Below are positions 6,546 to 13,659 of a DNA stretch of 14,594 nucleotides, piece after piece. Position numbers and translations under genes: made by a program. Each line of letters opens with the position of its first letter. The first letter of the stretch is position 1. Origin of the DNA: Bacteroidales bacterium (GTDB lineage: Bacteria > Bacteroidota > Bacteroidia > Bacteroidales > Dysgonomonadaceae); contig JAAYTC010000163.1 in the NCBI GenBank assembly GCA_012518155.1, positions 1 to 14,594 of the forward strand. The letters run 5' to 3'. Below the pieces are notes generated by a model that worked only from the letters and a program-made list of their open reading frames with translations, did no database searches and had not been told where the DNA came from.

Positions 6546-7874
6546 ATGCTCTATCTTTTTAATCCGGAGAACGACTTGGCGCTGGCTAACTTCACTTCGA
6601 ACTACACGCCGCCGGCATCCGCCGTGAGAATGGCAAGGGAGCTTGCCGTGTTACCTATTTGGTTCGCCGCGCAGGATAAGGAGCCATACGTGATCGTCAA
6701 GGAAGATACGAATGAGAAGCCGCACGTGGGTGACGTGTCGAACGCGGATGTGAAGCCGATCGTGGTTGCCGAGGCGGAGGCGAATAGGGAACCAATGGTG
6801 ATCGCGGAGGGATCGGTGAACCGGGATTTTCTGAATCGGATGAAGGAGGTGTTACCGCTACAAGCTACGCTGATCTCGTATAGTGATATCGCTTCGTTTC
6901 CTGATAGACGGATCGTTCCGTGGGGATGGAACCCTTCGCTGGCGCGAAGGTTGAGTGATCATGGGGCAAGCAAGCACCAACTCCCATCGACGGAGGCGTT
7001 GGAACGGTTGCGGGGATATTCCAACCGCCGCCACTCGGTGGAGATGCTAAAGGAGCTGCGGGGACACGATGCGGGGTTTTTAGGCGATGCTCGCTATTTC
7101 ACGGGGATGGAAGAGCTGTTGACCTACTTGAACTCGTTCCCGGGGGATAAAGCGTTGAAGATGCCTTTGTCGGGAAGCGGCAAGGGGTTGATTTGGATTC
7201 TGGACCAGATTACCGATAAACAAGCTGATTGGGCCCGAAAGGTGATAAGAGAGCAGGGCGGAATAGTGGCCGAGCCTAAGTACAATCGGGTAAAGGATTT
7301 CGCGATGGAGTTTTACCTGGATACCGGTGCGGTCCGGTTTACCGGTTACTCGCTGTTTCGCACGGCAGCCTCGGGCGCGTACATGGGGAACGAACTGTTG
7401 AACGACCAACGAATCGTGGAAGTGCTGTCGTGTTACACGGATTCTGACTCATCACATCGCCTCTCTGCCGACTCATCATACTGTCCATCCCCCGACTTGT
7501 TGCAGCAGCTCAAGGAGTGGTTCGTGAAAGAGCTGAGCAACCGTTTCCCGCATTACAAGGGATACGCCGGGGTGGATATGATGATCTGCGATACGGGAGG
7601 GGGTTACAAGGTACATCCCTGCGTGGAGATTAACACGCGGATGAACATGGGCGTGGCCTCTCGCTTGTTTCACGAGCGGTTTGTCCAACCGGGCAGGGAG
7701 GGGCGGTTCATGGTGGATTATATTAAAAAACCGGAAGGGGCCCTTTCGTTTCACCATGCCATGGAACGGGATTACCCGCTGGAAGTGAAGGACAAAATGG
7801 TCGCTTCCGGCTACCTGCCGCTGACACCGGTCACGGCAAATACACGTTATATCGCATATGCTATCGTAAGGTAG
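6546..7874 (+). CDS. Uncharacterised ATP-grasp-like protein
   Basis: A 442-residue cytoplasmic protein of a family I recognise from Bacteroidales genomes, with no known function. The N terminus MLYLFNPENDLALA is the family hallmark. The rest looks like an ATP-grasp ligase: KMPLSGSGKG from Lys205 would be the glycine-rich ATP lid, AEPKYNRVKDFAMEFYLD from about residue 242 the second nucleotide-binding strand, and HPCVEINTRMNMG from His357 the metal-ligand strand (Glu361, Asn363). The ATG at 6546 starts one base after the upstream stop and matches the family hallmark; a GTG at 6537 would overlap the stop and seems less likely. Tight spacing suggests translation coupled to the ThuA gene. Odd features: two low-complexity in-frame repeat tracts (residues 45-92 and 301-316). 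The ATP-grasp call is an inference from motifs; substrate unknown. Confidence 0.8.
   Translation: MLYLFNPENDLALANFTSNYTPPASAVRMARELAVLPIWFAAQDKEPYVIVKEDTNEKPHVGDVSNADVKPIVVAEAEANREPMVIAEGSVNRDFLNRMKEVLPLQATLISYSDIASFPDRRIVPWGWNPSLARRLSDHGASKHQLPSTEALERLRGYSNRRHSVEMLKELRGHDAGFLGDARYFTGMEELLTYLNSFPGDKALKMPLSGSGKGLIWILDQITDKQADWARKVIREQGGIVAEPKYNRVKDFAMEFYLDTGAVRFTGYSLFRTAASGAYMGNELLNDQRIVEVLSCYTDSDSSHRLSADSSYCPSPDLLQQLKEWFVKELSNRFPHYKGYAGVDMMICDTGGGYKVHPCVEINTRMNMGVASRLFHERFVQPGREGRFMVDYIKKPEGALSFHHAMERDYPLEVKDKMVASGYLPLTPVTANTRYIAYAIVR
6678..6821 (+). repeat. Four degenerate 36-bp (12-residue) in-frame tandem repeats
   Basis: Residues 45-92 of the ATP-grasp-like protein divide into four consecutive 12-residue units: KEPYVIVKEDTN, EKPHVGDVSNAD, VKPIVVAEAEAN, REPMVIAEGSVN. 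All four have Pro at position 3 and Val at position 5, a charged residue followed by Pro at positions 2-3, and Asn or Asp at the end. The unit borders fall at 6678, 6714, 6750 and 6786. DNA identity between units is modest, so the duplication is old or the repeat is maintained at protein level. Confidence 0.7.
7446..7493 (+). repeat. Two 24-bp (8-residue) in-frame tandem units
   Basis: Residues 301-316 of the same protein read DSSHRLSA then DSSYCPSP. Both units start with GACTCATCA (7446 and 7470), and a third Asp codon begins the next unit position. The serine codons are TCA/TCT, unlike the GC-rich codons around them, suggesting a recent local expansion in a surface loop. Confidence 0.55.
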
Positions 7875-7877
7875 ACA

Positions 7878-8189
7878 CTATGCCCGTCCTGATAGCTTGT
7901 TTACCAGCTCGGTAGTGGCCGTTTCGGAGTAGATGCCGTACGCGTTCACTAAAAGTCCCTTTATACCGTTCCGCGGGGATGAAATAGCGTACAAGATGCT
8001 CTCGTTGTCGAGGTCGGACATCTCTTGAAAGCGATACACTTCGTCGATGATAAACTCGTCAGGGTGCAAGCGCAGCCGGTCTTCCGCGCACTCGATACAA
8101 TCTACTTTTATGTTGAAATTGGCCGTGTAACCCCTCTTCGATAAGTCGTTGATGGCCTCTGATAAGGTGGTGTAGGTTCTCATACTCAT
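7878..8189 (-). CDS. Conserved Bacteroidota small protein (often misnamed phosphoribosylpyrophosphate synthetase)
   Basis: A 103-residue soluble protein without signal peptide or membrane segment. It matches a small conserved family with the pattern TLSEA.NDL.KRGYT.NFN....C(I)EC near the N terminus, LHP.EF.IDEVYRFEGMSD-like middle and ESILYAISS..GIKGLLV.AYG.YS at the C terminus. As I recall, databases often label such proteins phosphoribosylpyrophosphate synthetase, but this protein is far too short and lacks the PRPP-synthetase loops, so that name should not be trusted. The two cysteines (CIEC) might bind a metal, which is speculative. Its ATG overlaps the stop codon of the upstream dipeptidase gene by four bases (ATGA at 8186-8189), indicating translational coupling. 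A second ATG two codons further in is an alternative start. Confidence 0.82.
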   Translation of the reverse strand: MSMRTYTTLSEAINDLSKRGYTANFNIKVDCIECAEDRLRLHPDEFIIDEVYRFQEMSDLDNESILYAISSPRNGIKGLLVNAYGIYSETATTELVNKLSGRA

Positions 8190-9559
8190 TCCTTTTTTAC
8201 TTCTGAAAAATATTTGTAAAACAGCGGTATGGTCCGTATGCCATTGTAGAACTGCTCCAGCGGGAAGTTCTCGTTGGGCGAGTGAATGGCGTCGGACCCC
8301 AGTCCAAATCCAAGGAGCACCGATTTGATGCCCAGGATCTCTTCAAACGTGGCGATGATGGGGATGCTGCCGCCCGAACGGACCGGCACCGGGTCTTTCC
8401 CGTATACATCCTTGAACGCCTTCTCTGCTGCCCGGTAGGCCGGTAGGTCGATCGGGCAGACGTACGACGGCCCCCCGTGAAGGTAGTCGACCTTTACTTT
8501 GACCGACTTGGGGGCGATGGATTCAAAATATTCTATAAACAGTTGCGCGATTTTGTTATGGTCTTGATTCGGTACCAGTCGGGTACTGATTTTAGCGTAC
8601 GCCTTCGAAGGGAGTACCGTTTTAGCTCCTTCACCGGTGTATCCTCCCCAGATGCCGCACACGTCGAACGTGGGGCGAATACCGGTCTGTTCGTTAGGGG
8701 TGTACCCTTTTTCGCCAAACAGCTCTTCCACGCCTATCGAGTCTTTGTACTCCTGCAGCGAGAAGGGAGCCTTTGCCATCATTTCACGCTCCTCGGGGGA
8801 GACCTCCACCACGTCGTCGTAAAAACCGGGAATCTGGATGCGCCCTTCGTCGTCTAACGTCTGGGCGATCATCTTCGAGAGCACGTTGATGGGGTTGGCT
8901 ACCGCGCCGCCAAAGAGCCCCGAGTGGAGATCGGCTTCCGGGCCGGTTACCTCCACTTGCCAGTAGGCGAGCCCTCGTAGCCCCGTGGTGATAGAGGGAA
9001 CGTCGGGCGCGATCATCGAGGTATCGGAGACCAGGATCACGTCAGCTTTTAGCATCTCCTTGTTTTCCTCGCAGAACTTGGGAAGGTTGGGGGAGCCCAC
9101 CTCTTCTTCTCCTTCGATTAGGAATTTCACGTTGCAAGCGAGCTTGCCCGATTGAACGAGATACTCGAATGCTTTGGCGTGCATGAACGATTGGCCTTTG
9201 TCGTCGTCCGCCCCGCGGGCCCAGATCTTACCATCTTTGACCACCGGCTCGAAGGGATCGGTTCTCCATAGCTCGAGTGGGTCTACCGGCATCACGTCCA
9301 TGTGTCCATACACCAACACGGTGGGCGCGTTCTCGTCGATGATCTTTTCGCCGTAGGTCACCGGGTTGCCATCGGTTTCCATGATCACCGCCTTGTCGGC
9401 TCCCGCGGCCAATAGGATCTCTTTCCACTTCTCGGCAGCTCGATACATGTCGGGCTTGTGCTTGGGAAGCGATGAGATGGAGGGGATGCGGATCAACTCG
9501 AAAAGCTCATCCAGAAAACGTTTTTCGTGTTTTTTTACGTACTCGTTAATTTCGTTCAT
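8186..9559 (-). CDS. M20-family dipeptidase
   Basis: A 457-residue cytoplasmic zinc peptidase of the M20 (carnosinase/PepV-like, CNDP-type) family that cleaves dipeptides. Metal-site motifs are all visible: YGHMDVMPVD gives ligand His86 and catalytic Asp88; GADDDKG gives the bridging Asp119; EGEEEVGSPN gives the general base Glu152 and ligand Glu153; the late SDAIHSPNENF provides the last His ligand. The central part (ATGLRG-type ITTGLRGLAYWQVEVTGPEADLHSGLFGGAVANP) is the lid/dimerisation domain. There is no signal peptide, so imported peptides are the likely substrates. The ATG at 9559 is well placed for the N-terminal helix. The next gene overlaps by four bases. Substrate preference is not decided. 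Confidence 0.94.
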   Translation of the reverse strand: MNEINEYVKKHEKRFLDELFELIRIPSISSLPKHKPDMYRAAEKWKEILLAAGADKAVIMETDGNPVTYGEKIIDENAPTVLVYGHMDVMPVDPLELWRTDPFEPVVKDGKIWARGADDDKGQSFMHAKAFEYLVQSGKLACNVKFLIEGEEEVGSPNLPKFCEENKEMLKADVILVSDTSMIAPDVPSITTGLRGLAYWQVEVTGPEADLHSGLFGGAVANPINVLSKMIAQTLDDEGRIQIPGFYDDVVEVSPEEREMMAKAPFSLQEYKDSIGVEELFGEKGYTPNEQTGIRPTFDVCGIWGGYTGEGAKTVLPSKAYAKISTRLVPNQDHNKIAQLFIEYFESIAPKSVKVKVDYLHGGPSYVCPIDLPAYRAAEKAFKDVYGKDPVPVRSGGSIPIIATFEEILGIKSVLLGFGLGSDAIHSPNENFPLEQFYNGIRTIPLFYKYFSEVKKE

Positions 9560-9684
9560 GTTGTGTCTGTTTTATTTAAATTATGTGTTGATTTTATTGT
9601 TCTCTCTTCCGAATGCCCCTTAGTCATAGCGACAACCTGTTATTCCGGCCGCGTTGACATTTGTCCTATTATCACAGCGGCATC

Positions 9685-10566
9685 CTACTGTACGCCTGTC
9701 GTGTTCATCTTTAGCGTATAGACTGATGTACGTGCAGTGATAAACAGGATATCCCGCTCTTTCCCTCCAAAGCAGACGTTGGACGGGCTCTCGGGCAGCT
9801 CGATTGCTTCAATCAGCTCCCCTTCGGGTGAGTATACCCATACCTTCCCCATGGTGAGGTAGACGTTCCCTTGTTGGTCGATCGTCATCCCGTCGGATCC
9901 TTCGGGAGCGAAAAATCTACGGTTGGTCAGGCTGCCGTCCTCCTGAATCGAATACTTCCATATCTTGCGGTCGTTGATATCGGCCACGTAGAGCGTCTTC
10001 CCATCCGGCGTGCCGATAAGCCCGTTGGGTTGTATGTAGTTATCACTCACCCGGATCACCTGTCCATAAGGCGTAAGAAGATACACGCTCCGTGCTTCTT
10101 GCACCTCGGTGTGTCCTTCAACCCAATAATCCCGATGATAATACGGATCGGTGAAGTAAATATTCCCGTTCGGTGCAACCCACAAATCGTTCGGCCCATT
10201 TAAATGCTTGCCGTCATACCCCTGAACCAATACCTTCAATTCTTTTTCATCGGTAAACCGCACGATGCGGTTATGGAGGTCGGCACACGCCACCAACTGA
10301 TCGTCGGCATCAAAATACATGCCGTTGGATCGTTCGGTACCCTCCAGCCAGAGAGTGATTCCCTCGTTTTCGTCCCACACGTGAATACGGTCGTTCGGCT
10401 GGTCGGTAAAGAATACCTGCCCTTTGGAATTCACCGCGGGGCCTTCGGTGAAGGCGTAACCGGTGCCGACACGTTTAATTTCCATGTGATCCGCGATAAT
10501 GCCGGGGTTTTGTCCCCAGAGGATCGTCGATAAAAGACAAAGGAGCACTGTGTTGATCGGTTTCAT
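9685..10566 (-). CDS. Secreted SMP-30/gluconolactonase-like protein
   Basis: A 293-residue six-bladed beta-propeller of the SMP-30/gluconolactonase/LRE family, probably a sugar-lactone hydrolase. Residues 1-19 look like a signal peptide (MKPINTVLLCLLSTILWGQ), pointing to export into the periplasm. The single divalent-metal site of the family is intact: Glu41 (FTEGPA), Asn126 (GPNDLW), Asn181 (QPNGL) and Asp225 (GSDGM). Repeating blade-type motifs such as NGNIYFTD, GKTLYVAD and QGNVYLT are seen through the chain. It lies 125 bases upstream of the dipeptidase gene on the same strand, and head to head with the metallopeptidase gene. The true substrate could be a gluconolactone or another aldonolactone. 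Confidence 0.92.
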   Translation of the reverse strand: MKPINTVLLCLLSTILWGQNPGIIADHMEIKRVGTGYAFTEGPAVNSKGQVFFTDQPNDRIHVWDENEGITLWLEGTERSNGMYFDADDQLVACADLHNRIVRFTDEKELKVLVQGYDGKHLNGPNDLWVAPNGNIYFTDPYYHRDYWVEGHTEVQEARSVYLLTPYGQVIRVSDNYIQPNGLIGTPDGKTLYVADINDRKIWKYSIQEDGSLTNRRFFAPEGSDGMTIDQQGNVYLTMGKVWVYSPEGELIEAIELPESPSNVCFGGKERDILFITARTSVYTLKMNTTGVQ

Positions 10567-10732
10567 ATTGTTGCTTTCGTTCGCGGGCTGAAGGTTCGTT
10601 CCCAGCCACCTTTATCACAAAGAAAATAAATTTATTTCTATTTCAACGAGTAAATGGCAGAAAATGCAGAACGATTTTATGTCAACAGGGATGATTTTCA
10701 GTACTTTTTCATTTACTTCAGGGTATTTTTTG

Positions 10733-10740
10733 TAAATTTG
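10733..10740 (+). promoter_or_regulatory. Candidate -7 promoter element for the metallopeptidase lipoprotein
   Basis: TAAATTTG is an exact TAnnTTTG match located 41 bases before the ATG at 10782, a typical distance. The -33 region is T-rich (ACTTTTTCATTT) but has no clear TTTG. Confidence 0.6.
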
Positions 10741-10781
10741 TAGAATGCTTTTCGTGTGCTCATGAAAAAAAATCCAATCGT

Positions 10782-12839
10782 ATGAAACAAGTAATCCATG
10801 CATGCGCTTTTATCCTGATCATGGGGATGATGGCATGCGGCAACCCAACAAAATCAGATCAAGTGCAAGAAGCAAAATTTATACCCGATTCCCGTGTGGA
10901 GTCAGTGATTCGGCAACTAAACGACTCGCTGGGTGAGGCCCATTCGTTTCGTGTGGAGCGAGGGGTGCGGCAAGCAGCCCAGCTTTGGTGGAAAACCGAT
11001 GGAAGTGCAGATGATTTCGAGCGGTTTTGTATCACCTCGTTCGTGTCCGATCCCGATAAATTGGACCAGCTATACGCGACACTGGAACGCAACTTCGAGA
11101 TTATCAACGGTTATTTCCACAAGATGAACGTGGAGTTAAAAGAACCGTTGCAGCTCGAGGGGCCGGAGATCACGCCGGTAGATATGCTATTCGGGAGCTA
11201 CAGTGCTTCGGCTCATTTGACCGATGATCTCTATGCCAATAAGCTGGCGTTTCTCACCGCGTTGAACTTTCCTTTCTATTCGTTGGAAGAGAAGACCGAG
11301 TTGGGTGAAACTTGGTCTCGAAAGGAGTGGGCTCACGCCCGGATGGGTGATCGCTTTATCTCCCGAGTGCCGGCGGCAATCCAACAAGATGTGTCGAGTA
11401 CGGTGACCGAGGCGGACGCTTATATTTCGGATTACAATATCTACATGGATATGTTGCGAGACGATAAGGGGGAGCAGCTGTTTCCCGACGGCATGAAGCT
11501 AATCTCGCACTGGGGGTTGAGAGACGAGCTGAAATCCAATTACGCGGATAGTGAGAAAGGGCTGCAGAAACAGCGGATGATTTACCAAGTGATGCAGCGG
11601 ATTATCGACCAGACTATTCCCTTGGAAGTGATTAACAGCGATCGGTACGCGTGGAACCCTATATCGAATCAACTTTATGACGGCAACACGGGGGTTGCAT
11701 CTCGTCCCGAGGATACTCGTCGCTACGAGGTGTTTCTGAAGAATTACCACGCGATGCGGCAGCTTGATCCCTACAGCGCGCACTATCCCACCCAGCTGGA
11801 CCGTGCGTTTGATGGTACGATGGAGATCCCCCGCGAAGATGTGAAAGAGCTGTTCCAAGCCTTGGTGTCGTCGCCCGCGGTGAAGGAGGTGGCGGCCTTT
11901 ATCGAGTCGAGGCTGAACAGAGAGCTTGAGCCATTTGATATCTGGTACAACGGGTTCCGTCCCGGAGGGGGCATACCGGAGGATGATCTGACAGCTATCA
12001 CCACGCGTAAATATCCCACCGCCGAGGCATTAGAAGCCGACCTGACAAACATGTTGTTGAAACTGGGATGGAATCCAGCGAAAGCGAACGAGATCACTTC
12101 GTTGATCACGGTGGATGCTTCACGCGGCGCCGGTCACGCCTGGGGAGCCGCAATGCGCGGGGACATGGCTCGCTTACGGACGCGTGTGGGAGAGAACGGG
12201 CTCGATTATAAAGGATACAATATAGCGGTACACGAGTTCGGACATAACGTGGAGCAGACCATCACCATGAACGATGTGGATTACTATATGCTGAACGGGG
12301 TGCCGAACACATCGTTTACCGAGGCGGTGGCATTCTTGTTCCAGAAAAGGGACTTGGAGTTGCTCGGGTTGCAAAACCCCAACCCGGAGGATGACCATTA
12401 CTTGGCTTTGGATATCTTCTGGTCTTGTTACGAGATCATGGGCGTTTCACTGGTGGATATCCAGGTATGGGAATGGCTCTATGATAACCCCAATGCCACT
12501 CCTGCAGAACTCAAAGACGCGGTGATACGGATCGCGAAAGAGGTGTGGAACAGCTACTATGCGGGGGTATTGGGAGGAGAGGGTGAGACCCTGCTGGGGA
12601 TCTACTCGCATATGATCGATTACCCCTTGTACTTGCCCAATTACCCGATGGGTCATCTGATCTCATTCCAGATTGAGCAGCAAGTGAAAGGAAAGAACTT
12701 GGCCGACGAGATCGACCGGATGTTCACGCAAGGAAGCATCGTTCCGCAAGCCTGGATGAAGCAAGCGGTGGGCTCTCCTATCTCCATCGATCCGCTGATC
12801 GCGGCGACTCGTGAAGCTCTTCAGGCGTTAAAGGAATAG
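10782..12839 (+). CDS. Zinc metallopeptidase lipoprotein (HExxH, gluzincin-like)
   Basis: A 685-residue lipoprotein: signal sequence up to MMAC with Cys19 as the acylation site, then a polar linker. The catalytic motif is HEFGH at residues 484-488 with a following NVEQT. Glu514 in TSFTEAVAF is the probable third zinc ligand, at a spacing (25 residues) that fits gluzincins. The ~450 residues before it are mostly helical and lack motifs I know, other than a short GAGHAWGAAM just before the catalytic helix. I could not place it in a characterised peptidase family; the overall size and helix-rich build recall dipeptidyl-peptidase III, but the motif here is HExxH rather than the DPP III HExxxH. 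It likely acts on peptides at the cell envelope. The ATG at 10782 is followed at once by the lipoprotein signal. Confidence 0.85.
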   Translation: MKQVIHACAFILIMGMMACGNPTKSDQVQEAKFIPDSRVESVIRQLNDSLGEAHSFRVERGVRQAAQLWWKTDGSADDFERFCITSFVSDPDKLDQLYATLERNFEIINGYFHKMNVELKEPLQLEGPEITPVDMLFGSYSASAHLTDDLYANKLAFLTALNFPFYSLEEKTELGETWSRKEWAHARMGDRFISRVPAAIQQDVSSTVTEADAYISDYNIYMDMLRDDKGEQLFPDGMKLISHWGLRDELKSNYADSEKGLQKQRMIYQVMQRIIDQTIPLEVINSDRYAWNPISNQLYDGNTGVASRPEDTRRYEVFLKNYHAMRQLDPYSAHYPTQLDRAFDGTMEIPREDVKELFQALVSSPAVKEVAAFIESRLNRELEPFDIWYNGFRPGGGIPEDDLTAITTRKYPTAEALEADLTNMLLKLGWNPAKANEITSLITVDASRGAGHAWGAAMRGDMARLRTRVGENGLDYKGYNIAVHEFGHNVEQTITMNDVDYYMLNGVPNTSFTEAVAFLFQKRDLELLGLQNPNPEDDHYLALDIFWSCYEIMGVSLVDIQVWEWLYDNPNATPAELKDAVIRIAKEVWNSYYAGVLGGEGETLLGIYSHMIDYPLYLPNYPMGHLISFQIEQQVKGKNLADEIDRMFTQGSIVPQAWMKQAVGSPISIDPLIAATREALQALKE

Positions 12840-12977
12840 GACGCGAACGCGCGGAAAGGGGGGGGCTGCTCTGTCCCTCGTGTCGATCGCACCATCTCAA
12901 TGAGGAACTAAATAGCGTGATACCGCGTTACTACGATTTTTTTACTCGATTTTGCTTCTATATAATAGGAAATAGTG

Positions 12978-12985
12978 TACTTTTG
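12978..12985 (+). promoter_or_regulatory. Candidate promoter for tRNA-Ser
   Basis: TACTTTTG matches TAnnTTTG exactly and ends 11 bases before the tRNA start. A TTTG at 12951-12954 lies 23 bases upstream, a tolerable -33 partner. This is the best-formed promoter in the window. Confidence 0.65.
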
Positions 12986-12996
12986 TGGGCGACTAA

Positions 12997-13083
12997 GGAA
13001 AGATGCCGGAGTGGTCGAACGGGGCGGTCTCGAAAACCGTTGTACTCTCACGGGTACCGGGGGTTCGAATCCCTCTCTTTCCG
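12997..13083 (+). tRNA. tRNA-Ser (anticodon CGA)
   Basis: A long class-II tRNA of 87 bases. The acceptor stem is GGAAAGA with TCTTTCC and discriminator G at 13083, as expected for serine. The D arm GCCGGAGTGGTCGAACGGGGC is serine-like. The anticodon stem GCGGT/ACCGT encloses CTCGAAA, giving anticodon CGA for codon UCG. A long variable arm (TGTACTCTCACGGGTACC) precedes the T arm GGGGG-TTCGAAT-CCCTC. CCA is not encoded. Confidence 0.95.
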
Positions 13084-13099
13084 CTGGGAAGGGGAAATT

Positions 13100-13129
13100 A
13101 GGGGTAAAATACTAATACTCCTCTTTTTT
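13100..13129 (+). terminator. Intrinsic terminator after tRNA-Ser
   Basis: A 7-bp stem, AGGGGTA (13100-13106) with TACTCCT (13116-13122) including one G-U pair, encloses a 9-base loop and is followed at once by C and six T. It starts 17 bases after the tRNA 3' end, so it probably ends the tRNA transcript. Confidence 0.6.
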
Positions 13130-13220
13130 ATTTGCTCACAAGTCTCTGTATACTAATGCCAAAAGAGGTCGATCATTATAGTTAATTTGTAGTAAAATAG
13201 ATGTCTGGTTGGGGTTATTC

Positions 13221-13243
13221 GCTATTTTTTTTGTAAAAATAGC
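13221..13243. repeat. Perfect 9-bp inverted repeat ahead of the antitoxin gene
   Basis: GCTATTTTT (13221-13229) is the exact reverse complement of AAAAATAGC (13235-13243), with a 5-base spacer; it ends nine bases before the antitoxin ATG. It could be an operator for TA autoregulation or an mRNA hairpin close to the start codon. The rest of the 169 bases between tRNA-Ser and this gene shows only the tRNA terminator and an imperfect promoter-like TTAATTTG at 13182-13189. Confidence 0.5.
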
Positions 13244-13252
13244 CCTTGCAAT

Positions 13253-13456
13253 ATGACTACAATTATTATAGAAGAAAACAGCCTACAAGCAAAACTACTG
13301 CTTGAATATATCAAGACGTTGCCTTTCGCTACAGTGATCGAGGAAGATAAAAAGAGTTTCCGCGAGGCGGCTGAGGAGTGCAATGCTGTCCCAGTAAGAG
13401 TGTTTACAGATGAGTTGCGCCGTCGTATAGACCAATGGCCTGATGGAAATGCGTGA
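13253..13456 (+). CDS. Probable type II antitoxin (partner of a RelE/ParE-like toxin)
   Basis: A 67-residue acidic/basic small protein starting MTTIIIEENSLQAKLLLEY, followed by KTLPFATVIEE, KKSFREAAEECNAVPV and a C-terminal TDELRRRI helix. This pattern (beta strand, QAK..LEY helix, SF.EAAEECNA) is one I know from Bacteroidota antitoxins that precede RelE/ParE-type toxins. That context is confirmed by the toxin remnant whose start codon overlaps this gene's end by eight bases. In such modules the antitoxin masks the toxin and represses the shared promoter. The frame is intact and full length for the type. Because the toxin here is broken, the antitoxin is an orphan. It may still counter related toxins. 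The palindrome directly upstream is a candidate operator. Confidence 0.72.
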   Translation: MTTIIIEENSLQAKLLLEYIKTLPFATVIEEDKKSFREAAEECNAVPVRVFTDELRRRIDQWPDGNA

Positions 13457-13557
13457 AGTTGTGATCTCTCAGGCAGTTCTGGATATTCGCGTACGAGGTT
13501 TTTGACGATGGAGTTATCGTCCGAGATATGTCACATACCTCTTTGCTGTCAGAGTGA
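13449..13557 (+). pseudogene. RelE/ParE-like toxin remnant with internal frameshifting deletion
   Basis: The ATG at 13449 (or 13443) overlaps the antitoxin stop and opens MREVVISQAVLDI, a typical first beta strand and helix start of RelE/ParE toxins of this phylum. The frame then runs out as RVRGF and stops at 13503-13505. One frame over, from 13486, the DNA encodes FAYEVFDDGVIVRDMSHTSL plus LSE and a stop (13555-13557), which is the typical C-terminal end of the same toxins (AYE-x-F-D-D-G-V-I-V-x-D-M). About 35 residues survive of a protein that normally has about 95-100, so the middle is missing and the junction lies near 13484-13486. Recognition of both ends rests on family memory rather than alignment. 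Confidence 0.7.
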
Positions 13558-13659
13558 AATGTATGGATAAACGGCACTGAAAACCACCGCAAAGCCGGAA
13601 ATATAAAATCGGTAGGGCTGCGTAACCAAGACTTATAAAAATTACTGAGTTAAATCATA

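Noticed and set aside
12917..13156. A 79-codon plus-strand frame
   Set aside because: It spans tRNA-Ser and its terminator, and the translation includes the tRNA itself.
13558..13659. Search for another gene or toxin fragment between the toxin remnant and the DUF3127 gene
   Set aside because: About 100 bases with several stops in each frame and no recognisable peptide or hairpin; nothing supportable.
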